NCBI GenBank assembly: GCA_038373865.1
Contig: JAXGGA010004470.1
Span: forward strand, 1-64,000
DNA length: 64,000 bases
Origin: Uloborus plumipes
Lineage: Eukaryota; Arthropoda; Arachnida; Araneae; Uloboridae
Direction: 5' to 3'
The position numbers and the translations under genes were made by a program. Each line of letters opens with the position of its first letter. Position 1 is the first letter of the stretch. The notes beneath the pieces were generated by a model that was not told where the DNA came from, did not search any database, and saw only the letters and a program-made list of their open reading frames with translations. Below, in pieces: positions 56,340-64,000 of the stretch.

Positions 56340-56831
56340 AATAAGGAGTGGGTGAATGTGTATTCTATGTAAATTTTGCTTGTGATAAATGTTTACTGTA
56401 GTACACATTTGCCCCAGGAAAAAATGCACATTTATCCCGTGACTGAAAACAAACCGGGGTAAATGTATACCTCAACATTATGTACAGGTAAACATTAATT
56501 TAACTAATCTGCAGCCATTAATGAAGACAACTTACCTTCAAGTGATTTATCCAAGAACTAATCAAATCTAGCTGAAAATGGTGATCCTGCAGCACTGTAA
56601 ACAAAAGTCCACAAAATATGATTCATAACGAAAAAAAAAACAAACACCTGACAAAATGGAGGCAGATTGATAAAGCCTTATTATCTGGACATAGGTGCAG
56701 CCATCTGAGAAGTGATCACTAAACTACAGGCTTCCAAATGGCGCCACTAGATAGCAGCTAGCTTCAGTTTTTCCTCCTTTTTTCAAATGAGTACACATTT
56801 GCCCCAAGTACGTAATTACCCCTCTTCACCC
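56340..56831. mobile_element. Element end with GGGGCAAATGTGTAC phrases
   Basis: The right end, read inverted, is TAGGGTGAAGAGGGGTAATT, then GGGGCAAATGTGTAC. The phrase or its inverse recurs at about 56352 (diverged), 56399, 56428, 56454 and 56791. The left boundary is uncertain. It may extend to include the transposase tail at 55990-56256. Confidence 0.5.
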
Positions 56832-57044
56832 TACTTTGAATGTTCTTAAAAGTCGAAAATTTATTTTTAAGGTTAGTTTCCAATAATTTAAAATTCAAAA
56901 CGAAAATAATTCTTAACTGATTTGAACAATTTGACCATAAAAAATTATTTTTAAGTATAATGTGAGTGCTGTTCAAGAGTTAAAACTTCTCACGCAAAGC
57001 TTATTTTCTGAACATAAACAACAGATAAAAATGGCTGTGTTGTG

Positions 57045-57296
57045 TATATGAGTGTCTGTGTGTATGTTCCTTATACTAATTCTCAGTTTATTTCGGATCT
57101 CTGCCAAATTTGGCTCTAAGATCTTTTGATGCTTAAGAATACACAAAGGAGTTTTTTGCGTCTCTAAGGAGGGCATTCCCCTACCCTTCCACCTCTTAGG
57201 GGGTTTCCTTACGCCCTCAGCAGTTTTTTTACTTGGCAGTTAACATCGGATTTTTACTAAATTTGACACATAAGTATTTTTGCTGATCAGGAATTT

Positions 57297-57374
<78 letters not shown>

Positions 57375-57500
57375 TGGTTTTCCTAATATAAATCCAGTTT
57401 ACGCCAGATCTTAGCCAAATTTGGCAAACAGGTTCTTTGATGCTGTGGAAATCACATCAGGAAATTTTGTGTTTTCTCCTGCGGTGGAGACCCCCATGGG
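57045..57500 (+). repeat. Three diverged tandem units of about 160 bases
   Basis: Units start at about 57085, 57240 and 57400, each with GTTTA(C)...CGGATCTxxxCC, AAATTTGGC and TTTTGATGCT in the same order. A (CA)n(TA)n run (57296-57370) lies within the second. A single copy is at 17755. Confidence 0.6.
57296..57370. repeat. (CA)n(TA)n microsatellite
   Basis: About seven CA units pass directly into about 27 TA units. Confidence 0.95.
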
Positions 57501-57719
57501 AGGTTTCTGCCAGAAAATCCTTGAAATAAAATGTTTAAGCCTATTGATAGAAATGATGGAGTTTTTGGGCTTTAAAAAAAATAAATAAATGAATAAATAA
57601 TTGAAGAAAAAAAAAAAGAAAAGAGTAATGGGCCAAAAAAAAAAAAAAAAAATTGCGTCATTAAATTGCTTTTTCTGCACGTTGTCGGGGAAATTTTATA
57701 GTTTTTTAAATTTTATAGT

Positions 57720-58640
57720 TCATTTAAGCTTGATTGTTGAACGAACATGCATCACTTGACACTTCATTTTCGAGGTAGACCATGCAACCCTAAGTAAAAC
57801 ATAAATGAATAACGTATAAATTAGCTGAAATATTAGATTCAGCACCTTGTATAATGCAAGGATGTGGTGCGAGATTTCATTTGAATGCAATATGAGGCAA
57901 CGAGAAGCAAAGGAATGCATGTGGACAAATTTAAGCTATGAGCAAAACGCGCGTTAAGATCTAACTTAGGTTAGATCTTTTATTGAAAATAAATTCTGAA
58001 TGATGCTATATATTAACACCTACCAGAGCTACAGGGCTACAAGCACGTAGCTATAGCTTTGTTTGGGGGGCAAGGTGACCTGAACGCTAAATCATAAGTA
58101 TTGATTGTTAGCTACATTACTTAACACTAATCCAACTAAAACTAATTATAAGTATTTTATGACTTACTTAAAATTTAATTAATTAATTCAAACTGATTTT
58201 GCCATTAATTATAATTATTTTTAAAAATTGCATTAGTAACTAAATTATTGGCAGTTTTTAGCAGTCATCCCATAAAAGAATTCTAAATGTGAAGGAAAAA
58301 AATTCCATCGCATTTCATGTTATTCTCAGAAACATTTATGTTTTGATGCTTCGAAAATAAGTGTTATATAATCCTATGAATTAAAATTTCGCAATAAAAT
58401 AAAATCAGATGACAATAACTTCTCTAGGAATTACTAGGAAAAATGTAGACGATACTTGAATAAAATATTAAACCTTTGTAATATATTTCATAAAAATATG
58501 TATATATTTATACTCATTTTATTGGGAAAAAAAACTCCCCACTAACTGAATCAATATCTATAGACTCAAACACATAAGTGAATGAATTATATAATAATGT
58601 AGTTCAATACCCTAGTTCGATTTGAACAAGATACTTCAAA
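57720..58640. other. AT-rich DNA, no recognisable feature
   Basis: No supported gene or element. Confidence 0.5.
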
Positions 58641-58650
58641 CAAAATTTAA

Positions 58651-59275
58651 CCCTTTAAATGCCCCTGGCGTATAAATACACCCGGCTCTGCCGATGCGTT
58701 CCCTGCCGCTGGCGTATATAAACGCCTGTCGGAAGTTAAAGTCCGTTTTCGTTTATTGTGTAAAATAGAAGATCTTTTTACGAAAATGCCTAACTGTGAT
58801 GAGAGTGATTTTGATGACTATTTTCCGTCATCTTCAGGATCATAAAAGTCGAAATATGATAATAGGTTAGATGAAGAGGATTCTGATTGCGACTATTCTC
58901 TGAAAGACGCCCGACATTGGATACGACTGGACATGAAAAATTTAAAAATGCATCGGGAAAATTGATTATTTGCTCAAAAGCAAAACCCGCTATCAATGCA
59001 ATGAATGTGATGTAAGTTTATGTGTTCAACATTGTTTTAGGAAATTTCACACAGCAGATAAGCTCTAACATCTGTTTCATTACACTGTTATTCTAAACAT
59101 TCAATTTTGTATTTTGTTCTTTTTTTTTTCATTTTCTTTTTTCTGTGAAAGTAAAAAGGTTTTTATCGTAAAATGTACCTTTTTCCCCCCTCCAATACAC
59201 CGTATAACCAAAGATACTCTGTAAAAGGTGGCACTGGGGAGCGCATCTCGTCAGTTTTCCTCGGCAGGTAAGGGG
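58651..59275 (+). mobile_element. Internally deleted piggyBac element
   Basis: TTAA flanks both sides (58647-58650 and 59276-59279). The ends are CCCTTTAAATGCC and, inverted, CCCCTTACCTGCC. Subterminal GGCGTATATAAACGCC forms a hairpin (58709-58724). The start and the cysteine-rich end of the transposase are kept, but the catalytic middle is deleted. Confidence 0.85.
58786..59068 (+). pseudogene. piggyBac transposase, start and end only
   Basis: ATG at 58786 opens MPNCDESDFDDYFPSSSGS, a stop, then KSKYDNRLDEEDSDCDYS. This is the acidic N-terminus typical of piggyBac. In another frame, 58979-59068 reads SKTRYQCNECDVSLCV then QHCFRKFHTADKL and stops. That is the C-terminal zinc-binding cysteine-rich domain (C-x2-C ... 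C-x3-C ... H). The DDD domain is wholly missing. Confidence 0.8.
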
Positions 59276-60592
59276 TTAACTATGCTCTGGGAGATAACCG
59301 ATAATATTTGCAAGGTTTCATTTTGAAGCAGAATCCGAAATTTTGAAAGAAGAACAGTGGGAAAAAAGGAAGTTTTTATAATTAATAATCTCCGCTAATA
59401 AAAACCGTTCAATTATGTAAATTAGTCCAACAAAAGGCCTGAAAAAATACGAATTTATCGATATCTGGTTCGATGGTCAGTTCACTAGCGTTCGAGAGAA
59501 GTTTGACATACCTGTATTAATTGATACAATTTACGTACATTGTTTTTAATGATATAAAACTTTCAAATTTTGCTAAAATCTGAAAAATTTCTGCACAGGT
59601 TTTTATTAGAAGTAGATCCAATTTTATCGCAAATGACGCTTATTCGGCTCAAAAACCGACATTTTCGCAGAAAGATGTGATTCCTTAAGAAAATTCTGCT
59701 AGAAATCTGCAGGGCAATTCCACGCAAGTGTGGAAAAGCGTTGAAAAAATTAAATTCGAGCAATGCGACTGTTCTGCATATTTTTTTGTTTAAAAATGCT
59801 AGAAGTTTCTTATTCATAATAATTTTTTGTCAGGAGTTCAGTTTTTTAGTTTTGGCAATAGTTTGAAGTTGGTATTAGAGTATTTCATTTTTAGTGAAGC
59901 AAATGGTCAAACTTTCAGCATTGGTAAGTTTCAATTTTCTTCTTTAGATAAATGTCACAAAGGAAGATTATTATTTATTACACTTCAAATTAATATTGTG
60001 AATTGCTGACACAAGTGCTTTCCCTTAAATTAAGTGATTTATGTCAATTTCCAACAGGCTCTTTTCTATGTAACGTAAGTTACCAAAAACATGTAAAAGT
60101 TTTTAATGTAAATAAAGAAAGGACAATACAATAATAACTATGTTATATTTTCTATTTAATAAGTGTGTACTAAGCAAATAACAGTATTTTTCTTTTGAAT
60201 ATTGTTTATTTAATTTTTTGTGCAATGATCAAAATGTGTAACGTAAGTTACCAAAGTAAAATTTAGGTGGTGATGTAGTACATTTAGGTGGTAATGTACT
60301 AGAAATTATTAAAAAATGACTACTATTCTATTTTAAGCTTATCAAATATGTTTATCAAAACAGAAGCTTAAAGAAATTTTATCACTTTCAGGCGAAATAT
60401 ACTTTATGTTGCATTAAAAATACGAAATTGAAAATTCAGAAAAGATGCGCTGAATAAGGGAGAAGTTAAATATTCGAAAGAAAATATGCAGAGTATAATT
60501 AAAGAGAGGCTGTTACAAAGTAAAGAATAGAAAATAATTGAAAAAAAAAAGAACATTTCGAGCTATTTTGCCTTTCCCATGGGAAAGGTCCT

Positions 60593-61015
60593 GTGGAGTG
60601 CGATTGGGACAGGTGGATTAATAAAACGGGGTGTAGAAAATGTTGTGTTAAAACAGAAATACATTGTCACTTTACGCAAGTGAATTTATTGCTGCTACAA
60701 GACCAGCCATCAAATATAAAAGTTATAGATGTCACTACTAATGATATTAAAATAAGTCACAAAAAGATAAATTTATCAAAAATTATTTTATGAAGCTCTA
60801 CATATTGACTATACTAAGTTGGTACACACCATTTAACAACAAGAGGACAAATTGTTGGGTTTCACGTAAAGAAACCAGAAAGAACAGAGACAAAAGCTGG
60901 TGACAGGTGGTGCTCTACGAAAATACATTGTATCCTGGAGCTCTGGCAATTGTTGAAGATAACGAGTTTAAAGTAAAAGTAATGCCTGATGTTGGATCCT
61001 ATGGGTAATGAATAT
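60593..61015 (+). pseudogene. Coding relic in the left arm, pogo-type tail (tentative)
   Basis: After a small open frame (60593-60793) comes, in a shifted frame, VVLYENTLYPGALAIVEDNE then FKVKVMPDVGS before a stop near 61010. The pattern V-x-Y-x-x-x-x-Y-P-G...E...F-x-V-x-V-M is seen in C-terminal tails of several transposon proteins. The right arm (about 62085-62285, minus strand) holds the same stretch with KWP kept after it. Function lost. Confidence 0.4.
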
Positions 61016-62084
61016 AAAACGATAGATGAAATTTATTATAAGAAAGACAACATAATCTGAAAAATGTAACCAACTTTTACTAAGGGCTAGTATGCATTTA
61101 AAAAATATTCTTACGTAATAGTTTTGATAAATTGTATTGATATTTGACTATTGCTTTTAATTTCTGTGAATGGAACTTATAATTGTGTTAATTGTCAATA
61201 TTTTAACATAAACTGAGCTGTAGTTTTCATTCATTATTTATTGTAATAAAGATATGTTTGTAAGTGAATTTTGTAACGTAAGTTACCCAGTTGAAAAGTC
61301 CCTTAATTTTTAATTTTTGAATTAAAATTTCAAATCTATGAAAATAAATTCTTAAATACATTCAAAAAACTGATAAATAATGATTCAAAGTTAGAACAGT
61401 TTCAACAGAGCAGAAATTTGCCTGACAACCAACTGGGCAATTCCACGGTAACTTACGTTACATTTCGACCAACTCTTATGCATTTAGTACCTCAGTACAG
61501 ACAAATTTTGTTGTACAAATCTTGTATGAAAGCATTTTTTGAAAATGACAGTTGAAAGCAAAATTAAAATGCAAAAATATTCGATGCATTTAAATTTTAC
61601 AAAATCTAGCAGTCAAAGATAAGGCAGTAACTTGCGTTACACAAAAAGGGAATGACATAATACGGAAATTGGTTCTGAGGCAAATTTCTGCTCTATTACA
61701 GCTGTTTTATTGTTTGAAGCATAATTTATCAGTTCCTTATAATGCTTAGGAATATATTTTCATTAATTTAAAAATTTATTTAAAAAATTGAAAATTATGG
61801 GAATTTTTAACTGGGTAACTTATGTTACAATAACTTACGTTACAAAATTTACTTACAAGCATATCTTTATTACAAAAATTAATGAATGAAAATTACAGCT
61901 TAGTTTAGATCGAGACATTGAAAATTAACAATTATGAATTAAATTTACAGAAATTTAATGTCAAACTCAATGAAAAATCAAAAATATTACATAACATAAG
62001 ACTTAAATCTATACTGGCTGTTGCTATTAACAAGTTCAGGTAATTCAATTTTTCAAATCATTCTTTCTTTCTTATTATAAATTT

Positions 62085-62285
62085 CATCTGTCGTTACTGG
62101 CCATTTCTAATTGGTTCCAACAGCAGCCATTACTTATATTTTAAACTCGTTTTCTTCAATAATCATCACAACTCAAGGATACAATATATTTTCGTACTTT
62201 ACCACACACCATTCACCAGCTTTTATCTCTGTTTTTTCTTCTTGTTCCTTAAAATACTTAACTAAACGAAACCCCGTAGTTTGTT
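62085..62285 (-). pseudogene. Mirror copy of the coding relic in the right arm
   Basis: The minus strand reads WCVVKYENILYP, a stop, VVMIIEENEFKI, and AAVGTN-stop-KWPVTTDEIY. Together the two arms show a once-shared coding stretch that has decayed separately in each. Confidence 0.4.
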
Positions 62286-64000
62286 AATTTCTAGTTCTTA
62301 AATGGTCATTGTCAATGTGCGGATCTTCAGAAAGTATTTTTGATAAATTTTGCTTTTTCTAACACATTTCAATGCTATAAAGAGGGACTTATATTTAAAA
62401 ATCTGTAATATCCACATGACTTTTCTCATACCCCTTCTACAGCGCATCTTTTCTGCAGAGTTTAGTGGCATTTTAATGCAGAATAAAATGTATTTCACCT
62501 GTAAGAGATAAAATATTTTTATATTTGTTACTTCTAAAACATATTTGATAACTTTAAATCATAACAGAAATCATTTTTGAATAATTTATAGTACATTACT
62601 CCTAAATATTCTGAATGCAGTGATATTGTTTAGAGAGAATTAATATCTCAAAAGCCAAAAAGAAACATATAATTTATAATAGAGGTGTATTGTAATCTTA
62701 TTAACAAATAGAGATATTTTAAGAAATATGATTAATTTAAATTAAGTAAATACAGTACAAATTCAAAAGAATTCTTGCATAAATTACTCCTACTTACCAC
62801 ATAGGTTATTTCACAATTTATTTTCTTTATAAATACAAGTATTTAAGTTCTACTTGGGTAACTTACATTACCTGCATATGTTGGTAACTTAAGTTACACG
62901 TTTTGATTCTATCACAAAAAATTAAACAGACAATATTTTAAAAAAACTTTAACTGTTTGCTTAACACACACTTATAAGATAGAAAATATAGCATTGTTAA
63001 CATTGCATTGCCCTTTGTTTATGCACATCATGAACTTTAACATGTTTTTGGTAACTTATGTTACATAGAACAGTGCATTTTTGAAGTTAACATAAATCAC
63101 TTAATTTACGTGAAAACACTCGTTTTAGCAATTTACAATATTGAATTAAAGTGTAATAATCAATATTATTCCTTTAAAACAGTTATCTAAAGAAAAAAAT
63201 TGAAACTTACCAACGTTGAAAGATTGACCATTTGCTTTGCCAAAAGTTAAATATTCCATTTCCAACTTCAAAGTGCTGCCAAAACTAAAAATACTACATT
63301 ATTGACAAAAAATTAGTATAAATAATAAACTTCTAACCTTTTTAAACCGAAAAATATGTAAAACAGACGCATTGCTGTAATTTTATTTTTCCAACGCTTT
63401 TCCACACTTGCATGGAATTGCCCAACTGTCAAGTTATGCCATTCCCTTTTTGTGTAACGTAAGTTACTGCTTTATTTTTGGCTGCTAAATGTTGTAAAAT
63501 TCAAATGTATCAAAGATTTTTGCATTTTAATTTTGCTTTTGATTGCCATTTTTATAAATCACTTTTATACAAGGTTTGTATAAAATTATTTGTTTGCACA
63601 GAGGTGCTAAATGACAAAGAATTGGTCCAAATGCAACGCAAGTTACCATGAAATTGCCCTGCAGAAATTTTGCAGATATATGTGTAATTTCTTCATTAAT
63701 TTGAAGATACCTGCAGAATTACATTTGAGGTTCTCGCTTTCTGAATTGACTCGGAAGTGGAAAAATTGTCAATTAATCGAAATACTTAAAGGAAAAAAGT
63801 GCAGTTCTTCTTGATTGAGGTTTGTTGTGATAAGTGATAAGAACTGAGATAAAGCATAGGGGCTTCCGATTTGGGGGGAAAACCCCCCTGGATACGTCCT
63901 TGCAATGTTATTAGTAACACACAACATATTAGAGGCTCTCCTAACACTGCAAGTAATTATCTCCAAATTTTTAATTTTGGCTCTTACATCCCATACTTTG

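Larger units (their letters stand above)
59709..63662. mobile_element. 3.95-kb inverted-repeat element with GTAACGTAAGTTAC phrases
   Basis: The ends are GCAGGGCAATTCCA and the inverse GCAGGGCAATTTCA. Near-identical flanks AGAAATCT (59701-59708) and AGAAATTT (63663-63670) suggest an eight-base duplication. The long left part (59709 to about 61440) is the reverse complement of 61790-63415, while 61430-61670 is the reverse complement of 63425-63662. About ten copies of GTAACGTAAGTTAC or its inverse lie near 60070, 60239, 61274, 61443, 61629, 61815, 61830, 62856, 62885, 63050, 63454 and 63635. Both arms carry a coding relic. Confidence 0.75.

Overview
The window looks like nuclear DNA from an arthropod, most likely a chelicerate such as a spider or a relative. 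It is AT-rich, and its one host gene is split by long introns with GT..AG borders. That gene encodes a Mu-class glutathione S-transferase, a class well known from mites, ticks and spiders. A broken Tc1-like transposase at 2225-3225 is of a type I associate with spider genomes. There are no bacterial features. The species call is inference.

Host gene: one complete Mu-class GST on the + strand, with seven coding exons between 20279 and 49504 and a predicted product of 241 residues. Its introns are about 2.4, 14.4, 9.3, 1.0, 0.3 and 1.1 kb. A poly(A) signal lies at 49766. The two longest introns consist largely of nested transposons. I find no second host gene. The other long reading frames are transposon-derived or accidental.

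Layout. 1-8.1 kb: CR1-like LINE tail, a 972-bp DNA transposon with repeated subterminal phrases, a broken Tc1-like transposase, a Harbinger-like element with CG-rich palindromic ends, and a 232-bp piggyBac-type MITE holding four small hairpins. 8.3-13.5 kb: a foldback element interrupted by a second, TA-flanked foldback element. 14-20 kb: a tandem duplication split by a hAT MITE, a transposon with a broken ORF, and a pogo-like MITE. 20.3-49.5 kb: the GST gene, whose introns contain foldbacks, a diverged tandem array, a hAT relic, a Helitron (31186-33657), two TA-flanked 'phrase' elements (34219-36840), a tRNA-derived SINE, a mariner inside a mariner, and an intact DD36E Tc1-like transposon (42424-43641) inside a foldback. 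49.5-64 kb: a 4-kb palindrome, a pogo-type transposase tail, an internally deleted piggyBac and a 3.95-kb inverted-repeat element.

The most unusual theme is a set of non-autonomous elements that each repeat their own private 10-16-base phrase, in both orientations, at the ends and inside. Examples are GGGGTGAATCGGAACA, GGTAACGGACTTGACA, GTAACGTAAGTTAC, GGTTGTGACA, GGGGCAAATGTGTAC and GAGTGCAAAAAC. Several have terminal inverted repeats and TA flanks. Two adjoin or contain degraded coding tails that resemble pogo-type transposases.
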